64,000 nucleotides of DNA. It comes from Hypericum androsaemum. Taxonomy: Eukaryota; Streptophyta; Magnoliopsida; Malpighiales; Hypericaceae. The DNA lies in assembly GCA_963995505.1 (NCBI GenBank), contig OZ023187.1:5525501-5589500 (forward strand), read 5' to 3'. The notes under the pieces are model-generated. The model was given only the letters and a program-made list of their open reading frames with translations. It was not told the origin of the DNA and searched no databases. Both the position numbers and the translations under genes were made by a program. Positions 34,851 to 45,855 of the stretch are shown piece by piece. Each line of letters starts with the position of its first letter. Positions within the stretch are counted from its first letter, which is position 1.

Positions 34851-36233
34851 ATGGCATCAAGGATTGCTGCAAGGTATATACCTCGGAGGTTCTCAACCAG
34901 TGGGAAAATTCTGAGCGAGGAAGAAAAAGCTGCGGAAAATGTTTACATCAAGGTGCTGTCCGCGCTATCCTGGCAGCATAGTTTCCTTCTTTCAGCATTA
35001 ATACTGATTTTTTTGTGACCTTCTCATTGGAGCTGTATATAAGGTCCTGAGCTCATTGAAATGTTTTTCTTTGGTCGTCTAAAATGCAGGATCAATGTCA
35101 TTGTTTTACCATGCTAGGTTTTCCAGCTAATGTGCAAATGATCTTTTTCTCTTCAATTTGTTTTGGTTTCGGATTTTGACCAGTGGAAACGTTAGCTTAC
35201 TCTTCTTGGCATACAAATATCTCTCGAATCAAATACAATACGAATTTATCAGATTTAATTTGATGCGGTACTTGTGCCATGAGATTTGAATAATGTTGCG
35301 TCTATGTTGGTTTTGAGTTTGCAAGTAGTCGGCTTTGTACTTATTTTCGCTACAATCTCCAATGTGTGATTCTTTTGAGAATATGTTTTCTTGCAGAAAA
35401 CTGAGAAGGAGAAACTAGAGAAGCTTGCTCGCCAGGTTTGAATTCTACTCCTTTTTCATGTATCCTCGCTTTAAGCTCCATATGCATATCTTACAAATGG
35501 GTACAGCTCCTGCCAATTCCACGTCTACTGCCAAGGGATTTTATGCAGAATAACTTGAATTTCCCTTTGCAATTGTCATATCACCCTCGGCAATAGCTAT
35601 AACAAATATGAGCATGTTGCTGTGTTCTTTGTTACTTTTTTGCTTTGTTCTGGATATTCTATTGGGAAAGGCACTCGTTACAGTGCGAAAATGCATCTTA
35701 TCAATGACCAGTAGAGGTAATGGATTCTGTTCGGTATGGTCCATTCATATGCATGCTTTTTATTCCTCTCGTTCGAAGTGTTTGGTAAATAACTAATCTT
35801 TAAGCATAGTATCTCTCTTCTATTCATGTCTATCTTTGTTTTGGCTCATAACATAGCTGTCTTTTCACATGCGACTTATAATTTGCTTGGAACTCAAACT
35901 TTCTCTATTTGATTTCCCTATGTTTAATATTACTGATTTTAATTTTCGAGATAGAACTGGGGAAGAGAAAAAAGAAAACAGAGATGGAAGTTCAATCTGA
36001 TAATGCGTTGCTTTACACAGGGTGCTCATCCAGAAGCCAAAGCTGCTTCCAGCTCAACAGGGACAGCAGCTGATGCAAAAGCAACTGCTTCATCGACGAC
36101 AGGGGCCTCGACTGAGAAAGTATCAACCGACAAATACCGTAACTACGCAGTCGTGGCTGGCACTATCACAGCACTCTGTTCTCTGGGATGGTACCTCAAA
36201 GCCGGTGAAAAGAAGAAAGAAGTTCAGGACTGA
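34851..36233 (+). CDS. small mitochondrial membrane protein, At2g27730 type, join(34851..34952,35397..35435,36021..36233)
   Basis: Three exons give 117 residues with phase-0 introns. Residues 1-20 (R-rich, ending R-R-F-S-T-S) are a typical mitochondrial presequence. L-S-E-E-E-K-A-A-E-N-x-Y-I-K-K-x-E-K-E-K-L-E-K-L (21-45) is a charged helix like that of ATPase-inhibitor proteins, the reason some relatives carry that label. A low-complexity A/S/T stretch follows, then one membrane helix at about 88-106 and a basic C-terminal tail. From memory, the Arabidopsis relative co-purifies with mitochondrial complex I as a plant-specific subunit. I see nothing that proves either role. The 39-base exon 2 is supported by both splice sites and by the conserved charged motif. 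Confidence 0.88.
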
Positions 36234-36439
36234 AGCCATCCTTGACTTGATGCATCCTACTTGCCCTTGAAGCAATAATCACTGATTGCTGCAGAATTTT
36301 CCTTTATGTTGGATTCTGCTCTTGCAATAGATTGACAGCCGTACTTTTTGGTTCTGCATTCCATGGATTTAAGGATTGCATAACATTCTCGTGGGGAAGA
36401 CGAATATTGCAATAGATTGACAGCCGTCCGTAACAAATT
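36234..36439 (+). repeat. 3' region with a 21-base direct repeat
   Basis: The word ttgcaatagattgacagccg occurs at about 36323-36342 and again at about 36407-36426, 84 bases apart, in the probable 3' untranslated region of the preceding gene. Confidence 0.7.
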
Positions 36440-36772
36440 CTACTTATAAAATATGTAACGTGATGAAAGCAAGGCCCTAGAACTCATCCTCGTCCGAGAA
36501 GTCGAGACTCGTAGTGGTGGCCGAGATGGGGTTGGGCGGTTGGGTTCAGATTTAGGTGGGGTGGGGTTTGAGGTTGGATTTGGCCTTTGGGGGCGGTTAG
36601 GACATGGTGAGAGGGAGATCAGTGAGCTTGGGGTGGTTGGATCGAGGGTTTTCTCATCCTGGACGACGACGACGTCGTCCTTGTCCTCAGGTTTGAATCT
36701 TTGGCTTCTTGGTGTAAGTAGGTCGAGAGGAAGATGAAGAAGAGGAGAGGAGTTTGGGTTTTTTTTAAACAA
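36440..36772 (-). CDS. hypothetical proline-rich ORF, 110 codons, doubtful
   Basis: A GC-richer island with a minus-strand frame rich in P, S and R and a D-D-V-V-V-V patch. No domain is recognised. The composition contrast with flanking DNA suggests captured gene sequence like that in the nearby Mutator-like element, but no terminal repeats could be set around it. Confidence 0.2.
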   Translation of the reverse strand: MFKKNPNSSPLLHLPLDLLTPRSQRFKPEDKDDVVVVQDEKTLDPTTPSSLISLSPCPNRPQRPNPTSNPTPPKSEPNRPTPSRPPLRVSTSRTRMSSRALLSSRYIFYK

Positions 36773-36985
36773 TAAATAACGTAAGTATTATTTCAAAATT
36801 TACCTTGGAAACAACTCATTATTACACAAAGGGTAAAAGAAAAGGGTGACTTGGAGTGTCACGTAAGTCAAAATCACATATTAAAAAGGAAATATTTGAA
36901 CAAATCACGGGGTACTATTTATTTAGTGAACTTAAATATTTCCTGTTTTATATATATTTTCTCTACAGGGTGTATATTATTTATT

Positions 36986-38098
36986 GAGAAAATTACTCTC
37001 AAGTTCCTCGGATTTGCTTAAATATACTCAAAAGTCTCTCCTGTTTGTAAAATATATACCGACGTCTCTCGGGTTTGATTTTATTATACTTTTGGGTCCC
37101 TAAATGAGTTTTTTCCTTTTTTTGTCATTGAAATGACTAAAATACCCTTAGAAAAAAAAAATAAAAATGCTGACATCATGTGTTCATCTATCTCATCTCT
37201 TCTTCTACCCTCTGAAATCTCCAATCCTCAAAATTCATGTGCTCGGACATAATTAACCACGACGTCGTGACCCACAATTGAAGAATCCTTGATCGACGGT
37301 GACGACGGGCTGAACGGCGAGACCATTCCGTTGGAACTTGTGGTGAGGCCAACGTTCCTCGTCATCAAATCCATTGCTCAGTTCCAGAAATCAAGAACTA
37401 CCCCGCTTGAGGCTGACGCTCCTCGTCATCGAACAAGAGGGAGTGGAGGAGGGGATGGAGATGGGGGCGGGGAGAGGCCCAGCTGGGGGCGTGGACCGAG
37501 AGAGGTCGATGGGGTCCGCAGAAGAGGAGAGGAGCTCTCGCAAGTTGATCGGAAGCGGAGATCAGGCGTGGGGAGAGGTGGGACTAGAGACGACGATGTT
37601 GGTTTTGAGCAAAGTCGTGGGTTCCGCCGGTGTACGTGGGTTCTGAGCAAAGTCATAATCGGAGAAGACGAAAGCGGGGCCCACGACCATCTTCTTCGTC
37701 GTGCTTGATTTGGGGTTTTTTTAATTTTTTAATTTTTTGAGTTTTATTTTGATCTTGGTTGTTCTTGATCTTGGATTTAGTTAGGACCGAGTTTAATTGA
37801 AAGTTTGTTTAGTTGAAAGCGTTCTTCTTCTTTATGTTATTGAATCATTAAGAGGGATGATGAAATGATGATGTCACTGGTTAGGAGGAAGAAGAAGAGA
37901 TGATGTAAGCAATTTTTTATTTTAAGGGTATTTTGGTCATTTCATTGACAAAAATGAAAAAAGAGAGCTGCTAACGTGCGCTAGGGACCCGAAAGTATAA
38001 TAAAATCGAACCAGAGGAACAACATGATCATTTTTCAAACGGGTGAAACTTTTAAGTATATTTAAACAAACCCGTGGGACTTGAGAGTAATTTTTCCC
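36986..38098. mobile_element. Mutator-like element with GC-rich cargo (Pack-MULE type)
   Basis: A 1113-bp element whose ends (gagaaaattactctcaag and the inverse of gggaaaaattactctcaag) open arms of about 180 bp that pair through the ttgcttaaatatactcaaaag, tttattatacttt.gggtccc and aatgac..aaaatacc blocks. A perfect 9-bp direct repeat ttatttatt flanks it (36977-36985 and 38099-38107). Cargo at 37260-37710 is GC-rich with open frames on both strands (139 codons on +, from 37289) but of unknown origin. Arms are related to those of the elements at 20273 and 21449. Confidence 0.85.
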
Positions 38099-38151
38099 TT
38101 ATTTATTTATTTCTATCAAACCCTTGTTAGAATAAATTAAAGAAGAGACAG

Positions 38152-38286
38152 TGGGACTAGGTAGGTAGTGCTCCTCTCGTGTTATTATGCGTTGGGAGTA
38201 TTAGGTTTTGTTCGACTGTTTTGCATGTATGCCTTCAAGGCTGTAACTGTTCTTTATATGAATGAAGTGTTTTTACCCCTAAAAAA
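38152..38286 (+). mobile_element. severely 5'-truncated LINE tail
   Basis: A 135-bp segment resembling a plant LINE 3' end (ttatatgaatgaagtgttttt then ccccta and an A run) lies between 18-base direct repeats (38134-38151 and 38287-38304, one mismatch, part of which overlaps the A run). This is a textbook target-primed insertion. Confidence 0.75.
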
Positions 38287-38343
38287 AAATTAAATAAGAG
38301 ACAGCCCGTGCCCGTGTTTCGTAGGTTTTCTCCGACAGACAGA

Positions 38344-38428
38344 CTAGGTCAGATTAGGAGTCCAAAACCTAGTCAGAATAGGAATAGGAATAGGAAATAA
38401 GTCTTTCCTATTTCTCGCCATCCCAACA
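38344..38428 (-). repeat. Copia-2 LTR remnant, outer end lost
   Basis: Nearly identical to the last part of 39742-40023 (ggtcagattaggagtcc through cgccatcccaaca). Only the first 85 bases of this LTR (in element orientation) remain; the outer part is missing or replaced. Confidence 0.8.
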
Positions 38429-39727
38429 ATCTCTACATTGGCGAGAAATCATCTCATAGAAGAACCATGAAGCTCCACCCGAACTTCAACAAACTCCACC
38501 TTGACAAAACACCGCCCCATGAAGAACCATGAGATCTTGCAAAACTAATCAGACTCCACCGACTCCATCTTAGACCATAGATAACTGCATCAATAAGACC
38601 ATCTCAACTTTCTCTTCACCTTTTGTTCAATCACTTGGAGCCAGCTCCCAAACTCGAGCTTCTGAGCTTGCTTGGCCTATTCCCTCCAACCTCCATCGAA
38701 CCCCAACTAGCGAGTCCACTTTCTGAAGCAACCTTGCGACCAATAGATGTACCTTGTATTTTTCGATCCGCAACCTCGAACCGCTCTTCCGTTGGACCTT
38801 GTTGCCTCAAACCAATGCTACTTGTCATAGCATACAAAGGGAAACCTTTTATTTTACTAAATAGAACCCTCGACATGCCTCGAACTCTACTGTTCGGTTT
38901 GGCCTTGAGTGAGATACCCGATTCGCCCGTGGTGTCACCAACGGCTTCGCATTTCCCATGCAAAACCTACCCAACACCTTTGACGTGCACGTCCCTTTAG
39001 ACAACCATAGTGAGAACTTGCTAACTTTGTCTCTGCGAATCCCAACTCCACTCAAACCATTCATGTCAAGCCTTTGCTCCCTCATACGAACCAACCTCAT
39101 ATGACTTGAGCTTTTCCCCACTTCATCAGACCCATTAATGTGACTCCGCCTACAATAATATTCTCTACTAACCTGTAGGTATTTTCTTTCACCCTTCATC
39201 CCTACCATCGCATCCTTCTCTACCTTCATTAGCCTACCTTTATAACTATCACCGTTATAATCCAAAGTCCCTAACAAAAAGAGATTACCAGGATGCATTG
39301 GACTTGATGAGATAGAAAGCCAGTCACCATCCGACTCGTCTGAACATGTGGCCATGGTTGTGGATGCAGATCCCTCCTGGTTGTCTGGATCCCCAGTTCG
39401 TCCTGGATAGTCCCCTTTATGCACCCTTCTCAGCACTTGAAGCCACTTCCATTGAACTTATTTGACTCCGACCTGGATCCTCTTCCACAACCCAGCTGGT
39501 GGCTCCTCATCATCCGCCAAGCACAAGCAAATCTTTGCTACCGCCTTGGCCTCCATCTCCTTCCACTCTTGCTCCTCCATCTTCTCGGGCTTCTTCTTCG
39601 AGAGCACGATGACCATCCCTTGTTGCACGAGGAGATCCTTGACACGCTTTTGCCATAACCCAAAATTCAAAGAACCATCGAACTTCACAAGAGAAAACTT
39701 CATGCCGTCCGTCATCCTCCAACCCAA
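38429..39727 (-). pseudogene. Copia-2 internal region, internally deleted gag-pol
   Basis: On the minus strand the order is correct for Copia but most of pol is missing. 39727-39458 encodes the gag N-terminus (L-V-K-F-D-G-S-L-N-F-G-L-W-Q, then K-K-P-E-K-M-E). About 39436-39150 encodes the pre-integrase block (G-T-L-D-Y-N-G-D, then K-x-A-M-V-G-M-K-G). Near 38920-38960 the C-terminal reverse-transcriptase motif G-N-A-K-P-L-V-T-P appears, followed by a degraded P-L-Y-A-M stretch. Stops and frameshifts occur throughout. It is a dead deletion derivative. Confidence 0.8.
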
Positions 39728-39739
39728 GCTCTGATACCA
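39728..39739 (-). other. Copia-2 primer-binding site
   Basis: On the minus strand tggtatcagagc follows the LTR end by two bases. It is complementary to the initiator methionine tRNA, the usual Copia primer. Confidence 0.8.
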
Positions 39740-39741
39740 CT

Positions 39742-40023
39742 TGTTATGAATTCAGCAACTAGAGAACAAAATGCGCAAAGAAAACGGACGCAAGAGATAA
39801 CATGGTTCGGCCTTATGCCTACATTCACAGGGAGAAAGGAGAATTTTTATTGATGAGTTTCCGAGCCACAAAGCCACAAAAAGCCTAGGGTAACATGTCT
39901 TTATATAGAGACAAACCCTTGGTGTACAAGTAACCTATCTAGGTCAGATTAGGAGTCCCAAACCTAGTCAGAATAGGAATAGGAATAGGAAATAAGTCTT
40001 TCCTATTTCTCGCCATCCCAACA
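39742..40023 (-). repeat. Copia-2 5' LTR
   Basis: A 282-bp LTR that begins tgttgggatgg and ends ataaca on the minus strand. It shares its first 85 bases with 38344-38428. It cuts the gag frame of the older Copia-1 at 40024. Confidence 0.8.
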
Positions 40024-40535
40024 ACTATGAAGCTAGAATATGAATCAGGAAGCGACTGAAGAATGACGCACACCGAGACGTCGTTCTCTAGTTTGATACC
40101 CAGAGTACCCAACTTCTCGATGAGCCCAATCATCTTTAGAACATGAGGTGAGACCTTCCCTCCTTCAGACATCCTACACCAGAAAAGATCCCTCATGACC
40201 TCATATTTCTCAGAACGAGATTCAGAGTCAAATAGATCCTTCAAGTGCCTTAATATCTCATAGGGATTCATACTCTCATGCTGCCTTTGTAGCTCAAGTG
40301 CCATACCAAGCAACATAACACACTGCACCTACTTCGCATCATCCTGATGCTTCTTCAGAGCCTCTACGTCAAACGTAGCAAGTTCAGGAGAACCAGTCGC
40401 AGGGGTTACAGGGATGGGCGTGTCCAACACGTACTCAATCTTTTCTTTCCTTAGCACCAAACGCATGTTTCAGTGCCAATCCAGAAAATTTGGCCCAGCC
40501 AACTTGTTCGATTCCAGTACAAATCTCAACGACAT
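40024..40535 (-). pseudogene. Copia-1 gag, broken
   Basis: Starts at an ATG at 40535 and encodes a gag of the UBN2 type, with N-x-Y-E-I-L-R-H-L-K-D-L-F, K-Y-E-V-M-R-D-L-F and I-L-Q-S-L-P-D-S-Y-S-S-F-I stretches. Two in-frame stops (in L-D-W-H-stop and D-A-K-stop) and the Copia-2 insertion destroy it. The matching 5' LTR and primer site lie at 43734-45849; the 5' leader between is interrupted by the hAT element at 41210. Confidence 0.85.
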
Positions 40536-41209
40536 GTTAGCCATTTCAACACACTTAAGGAAACAAATTAAAACGAGAATTAAAATACATAATTCCTATG
40601 ATCAACATTCAGCAATCAAAATAAACACGGCCTTTAGCTTTATTTTGTTTCCATTATTTTCACATACCCAACGACCTCATCGGAAGAGTACAAATTTATA
40701 TCTAATATAAATTATAATGGACTAAGATCCACATTCCTACTATCACAATCATCTGCTTTGGCTGGTGACTGTAATAACAGAATTGGTAGGTCTCTAAACC
40801 AATTGCAATTTCTACAATTCCTAGTTATCAGACCAAGTCCAATCGATGTCCCCTCGTTATTTTCTAGCTTTGGCTAGTGAAATAACTTAGGTGGTTTACA
40901 ACCATCACACTGCGACATTTACATGCCCCTATAAGAGTTCCATAAGACGTAGTTCCAAGAAAAAGACTTTGGTCTTAAATACTATAGAGCGAAATCTCAG
41001 TTTTTCTTAATTATGACGGAAGACATCATTCATTCTAAATGAAAACCATATTTAAATTTGAGGAACATTTCACATCGGGGTATTTAACTTGCTCAAACAA
41101 GATCCACAAATAGTTCATATAACATATATTGAAATCTAACCGCACAAAAGGAATTGAAACGTGCGATCAAGTTTTAGACTAAAATATAAACCTTCAGTTA
41201 ACCATGTGT
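40536..41209 (-). other. Copia-1 leader, left part
   Basis: Non-coding leader DNA of Copia-1 between gag and the hAT insertion. Contains two copies of a tggctggtga/tttggctagtga motif near 40758 and 40869. No gene. Confidence 0.5.
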
Positions 41210-43240
41210 AGACCTGGCCATGAATTGAATGTGATTCGTGAGTCGATTCGATTCGATTCGTAAAAAATTCGATTCGATTTGACGATAATTCGATTCGTCA
41301 AAAAGTTCGATTCGAATTCGTCATGATAAGAATTGAATACAGTTCAAGTTTTTTGTAATTCGTCAAACCGGCGAATTCAATTCGAATTCGATTTGAATTC
41401 ATAAAAATTCAAAAAGGGGGGATTTGAATTTCGCTGACGTCAGCGCTTCGGTCAGCGTCAGGGACAAATTACCATTTTTTTCTTACAATTTTTTTTGTTA
41501 CCGTTTTAATCCCCAGGTTATATTTTTTTACTGTTGGTACTTTTAAATTTTTTTTTATAAATTCAGAATTTCTTCACAACTCTATAAATACCACCTCTTA
41601 TTCTTCAAATTTTACACATTCCAATCTCAATTTTCTACTTCTCTTATTGAAAATTTGAGCTATATAAATTTTTCCTCAAGTTTACTAATTTAATCTTTGT
41701 ACCCAAGATGGAATTAAAGCTTTAGACTCTACATTAGGACCAATTAAACAAGCACTTAATTTATTATGGGCTCGCCCAAAATTGCTAAAAGATTGGAAAA
41801 TTTTTTGCAAATCAAACAACATGAAACCAAAATGTTTTCCACAAGATGTTCAACATCGTTGGAATTCGACTTATGAATTGTTAAAAGAAGCTCTTCCATA
41901 CAAAGAACTTCTATGTAATTTTTTTGCATCTAATGATCAAACTAATAATATTATGTTACAACCTTACCATTGGGACCTTGTAGAAAAACTAAATGAGCTT
42001 TTAGAATGTTTTAATTATGCTACACATCTTTTATCAGGTGTTTATTATCCTACATCTCATTTACTATTTTTGGAATGTTGTAATATATCGGAGGCAATAT
42101 GTAGCGCTTATCAAGATTTTGCATTGTCATCATGCGTTTCGGAAATGGCTAACAAATGGTTAAAGTATTTCAAGGAAATTCCCCAACTTAATTTAATTGC
42201 AACCGTTTTTATGCCGAACATTAAAATTGATGGTTTACAAAATTTATTATATGCGTATTACACAAATTTGGAATTTTTTTTGCAAGTTCCTAATCTAGAA
42301 GATCATGTTGTAAAAATTACAAACAATGTAAAAAAAGATATTTTGGATTTAATGAGTGATTATAGTATTAGGAATAATGCTTCTACATCTAATGAACCAA
42401 CTCCCTCTCCCTCACAAGGTGAAAAATTAAGTTTTACAGAAAGATTTAATAAATTTAACCAATTCGGAATTTGATTTATATCTTAACACACAATTTGATA
42501 TTCCATTTGTCAAATCTTCTAGTTTTCCTTTATTAGAATGGTGGAACAACCATGTAGAACAATTTCCGGTTATGTCAATTGTTGCCAAAGAATTGCTTGC
42601 TTGTCCGATTTCAACGGTTGGCGTGGAACAAGCATTTAGTGCAGGAGGTAATATTTTGGATGAACACCGGTACTCAATGACACCGCAATCTTTGGAGGCA
42701 CAAGCATTACTCGCCGATTGGACCAAGGCGGAAAGACGACAACAAGAATTGGTCCGGGAAAATCCTGACCAACTATACGACCTCGATGATGCCACAACCG
42801 GTGAAAGCACAAACACATCCGACTAAGTGAGTTAGCTCCATAAAGGTAAGAGAACTACATGGGCTTTGATTCCTTCGGAGCTAAGGATACGTAGGCAACT
42901 TAATTTGGTACATTAAGTGCAAGCCCAATCTTTAGTTTATTTCTTTTTCCCAAAAAATGTTAAACACTAATTCCTATTTGTTTTTTTAATATTTGAAGCA
43001 AAAATCAAAGTTTTTAAAATTTTCAAAAAATATCAAAATTTTTTAAATTTTTTCGAAAATATTACAAAAATATTAAAAAAAATTAGAGGTTTAATGTTTT
43101 GATTCTAATTCGAATTCGAATTATAATTTGATTCTAATTCAAAAATTCATAATTCGTATTCGATTCATCTTTTGAAGAATTGAATATGGTTTAATGTTTT
43201 GATAAATTCGAATTCGTCTAAATTCGAACTCTGGTCAGGT
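41210..43240 (+). mobile_element. hAT element, internally deleted, inserted in the Copia-1 leader
   Basis: A 2031-bp element with ends agacctggcca and the inverse accttgaccag-like (accTGaccag) in a short imperfect inverted repeat, flanked by a perfect 8-bp direct repeat ccatgtgt (41202-41209 and 43241-43248). Subterminal arms are dense in ttcgattcg/cgaattcg words. A ctctataaatacc TATA block and leader at 41580-41700 sit directly before the C-terminal half of a transposase, so the N-terminal half was lost. Confidence 0.9.
41708..42826 (+). pseudogene. hAT transposase (RICESLEEPER/DAYSLEEPER type), N-terminus missing and frameshifted
   Basis: An open frame from 41708 (first ATG at 41782) to 42474 encodes the middle of a plant hAT transposase, with H-R-W-N-S-T-Y-E-L-L and Y-Y-P-T-S-H blocks. 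After a frameshift at about 42455 the C-terminal dimerisation domain follows in another frame: P-L-L-E-W-W, then L-A-C-P-I-S-T-V-G-V-E-Q-A-F-S and I-L-D-E-H-R, to a stop at 42826. The BED zinc finger and the first catalytic residues are absent. It cannot transpose itself. Confidence 0.88.
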
Positions 43241-43248
43241 CCATGTGT

Positions 43249-43733
43249 TGAAGCAGGTGTAGTAGGGTATTAGATACCGCAACTATCGATGGATCTAAAT
43301 AATGGTTTTTGGATTATCTTGAGTTGACTGTTTAGTCTCGATAAATTCAAACTGTTACTGCGATAAATTCAATCTCAGTGATAACTTGGTTTTATTTGTT
43401 ACTGTGATGGAATATAAAATTGGGTTCATTGGTTTGCCGCTTATTGAACTTTTGTCCTAGGGGCAATCTTTGAGAATTTAAAATTTTACAGGGACTTATA
43501 TGAGATTTGTGGATCCAAAATTACAGTTTTGCCCTTGGGGCGTTTCTGAAATTTCTGGATCATCTAGTAAATTACAATTTGGTCCCTGGATTAGATTAAA
43601 TAATTGCAAAACCTTTATCATCGGCCCGTATCAATTCTATACTCCGATTTAGAATTAAACATTGCACAAACAGATCAAAATTTCACATAATTCTATCCAC
43701 AAGGATACACGACGTTATGTATACTGCCAACTG
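43249..43733 (-). other. Copia-1 leader, right part
   Basis: Non-coding DNA between the hAT target-site duplication and the Copia-1 primer site. Contains two similar tttgcccttgg/gtccctgg stretches. No gene. Confidence 0.5.
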
Positions 43734-43745
43734 GCTCTGATACCA
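43734..43745 (-). other. Copia-1 primer-binding site
   Basis: tggtatcagagc on the minus strand, one base after the LTR end; complementary to initiator methionine tRNA. Confidence 0.85.
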
Positions 43746-43746
43746 C

Positions 43747-45849
43747 TGTTAGATTTTATAAACACTAACTCTAGGTTCGCAGGAGCGAAAGATAAAATTT
43801 TTCACCAACACGAATCTTGATCATGGCAGTATAACATAAAATATAACACATAACAACATAGTTAGAGAATTCTTACAGACGTTGTAGATTGAATCTTCAA
43901 CTATGATATCCACGTAGTCCTCGTCAACGAACTCTTGACTGTTGATGTTTTCAAGAATTCGCTAGGAGAATTCTTATCGAAAATAACTAGAGAAATTATT
44001 TGTGTTTGTAGGTCAAAAGTTGGCGTACAACAACTTTTACCCCTTACATGTATATATAGGAAAATAAATAAGCAATTCCTAACCTAGTAGGAAAAGCTAA
44101 ACGTGCGCATCAAGTTTTGGAAGCTCTTAGTAGCTTCCAAAGTCGATAGCTCTTTCGAGCTTTGTGGCCCAATTTATATTTTCTTGACCCGGTCAAGTCC
44201 AACATTTTAATATATATATTTTTAATCAAATCAAATCTAATTTAATTAAATAATTATAATTATAATTATAATTCCATCTAATAGAATTAAAATATTTAAT
44301 ATTAATTCTATCTAATTAAATTAATATTTAATCTGACCAACCTCAATTCGTAAACTAAGGCTACTTGTTGTGTGACTCATAGGCCCTCAAGTGATACGCT
44401 CCTTTCATTCACTAATACTCGATTAAGTCTAGAACATGATGAAGTGTCTATTCAAACAACTTAATCATATGATCTCATTATGACAATAGACCAGACAATC
44501 TCAACATATGAGGTACGTTGCGAGGACACTGCAACTACCTATAATATGAAGCTCATAGTGATATGCTCCTTTCATTCACTAATAGTCGATTAAGTCTAGA
44601 ATATGATGAAGTGTCTATTCAAACAACTTAATCATATTATCTCATTATACTAATTGATCATATTGTCACTTTTAGACACCATTCCAAAAGTGATGTGTAT
44701 TGACCAATGACTAACGATCCAATTAGTTATGAGAAGACAAGTATTCTCTCCAAATCTATTTGAGGAATGAATCATATTCTTGGCTCAACTACCACGCACA
44801 TGCACTTCGTGATGTACCTAATAAAATTATAATATTTTTCTATAGATTAAATATTCTTAATCAAATTAATATTTAATTTGACCAACTTCAATTCGACTAC
44901 TTGGTATGTGACCCATAGGCCCTCATATGTCAAGTGATTAGTCGAACTAATGGTCTTAGTCGAATCCTAGACAATAGACCAGACAATCTCAACATATAAG
45001 GTACGTTGCGAGGATACTGAACTACCTGTAATATGAAGCTCATAGTGATACAGTCCTTTCATTCACGAATAATCGATTAAGTCTAGAACATGATGAAGTG
45101 TCTATTCAAACAACTTAATCATATTATCTCATTATACTAATTGATTATATTGTCACTTTTAGACACCATTCCAAAAGTGACATGCATTGGCCAGTGACTA
45201 ACGATCCAATTAGTTATGAGAAGACAAGTATTCTCTCCAAGTCTATTTGAGGAATAAATCCTATTCTTGGCTCAACTACCACGCACATGCACTTCGTGAT
45301 GTACCTAACACATGTCGTATCTACCCCGTCAGGAGTGCAAGCGTTGGTCATGGTCAAAGTCCATCACTCCGTACATGTCGTGCGTATTGACATCAAGTCG
45401 GAGGACTATTACACTACTCCACAAACTGATACTTCCGTAGACACGTAAATAGAATACATCAAACGGTTTCTCGGTCGGGCATGCCAATACTCTCCAAAGT
45501 ATTTGTGCATCCATCATGAAATACCTAGTATCTCGTAGTTGTGAGAACCACTACATCCTCTAAGGATATGATGCAGATCGCACACCAATCTCAATCGCAT
45601 CATCGATATCCCATTTCCGATAATCATTGATTGTGGCTGTTTAAGAACCATGTTTATAGTCATCTGAGATCTCACATTCTCAATGACAACATTAGTTCAT
45701 GGGAACACTAACATGAATATATACAAACAATCAAACAATATATTCAATGAGTGTAATGCCAAGTATTATAAATTAATAATACGAAATAACTGAATGTGAT
45801 TAAGTACAATGTTCTTATTAGGATTGTCTCTAAGACATATATACTAACA
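43747..45849 (-). repeat. Copia-1 5' LTR, 2.1 kb
   Basis: In element orientation it starts tgttagtatatatgtcttag and ends aaatctaaca, with tgttag/ctaaca termini and the primer site directly after. At 2103 bp it is very long for Copia, in part because of the internal tandem duplication at about 44340-45305. Its partner 3' LTR is not in the window. Confidence 0.85.
44340..45305. repeat. tandem duplication, about 0.48 kb unit, inside the Copia-1 LTR
   Basis: Two units, each beginning with a ttaatatttaat.tgaccaac..caattcg stretch and ending cacttcgtgatgtaccta (44820 and 45303), are about 90 percent alike by eye. A partial third copy of the cctttcattcac...caacttaatcat block lies at 44400-44470. 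Confidence 0.8.
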
Positions 45850-45855
45850 AGGTGA

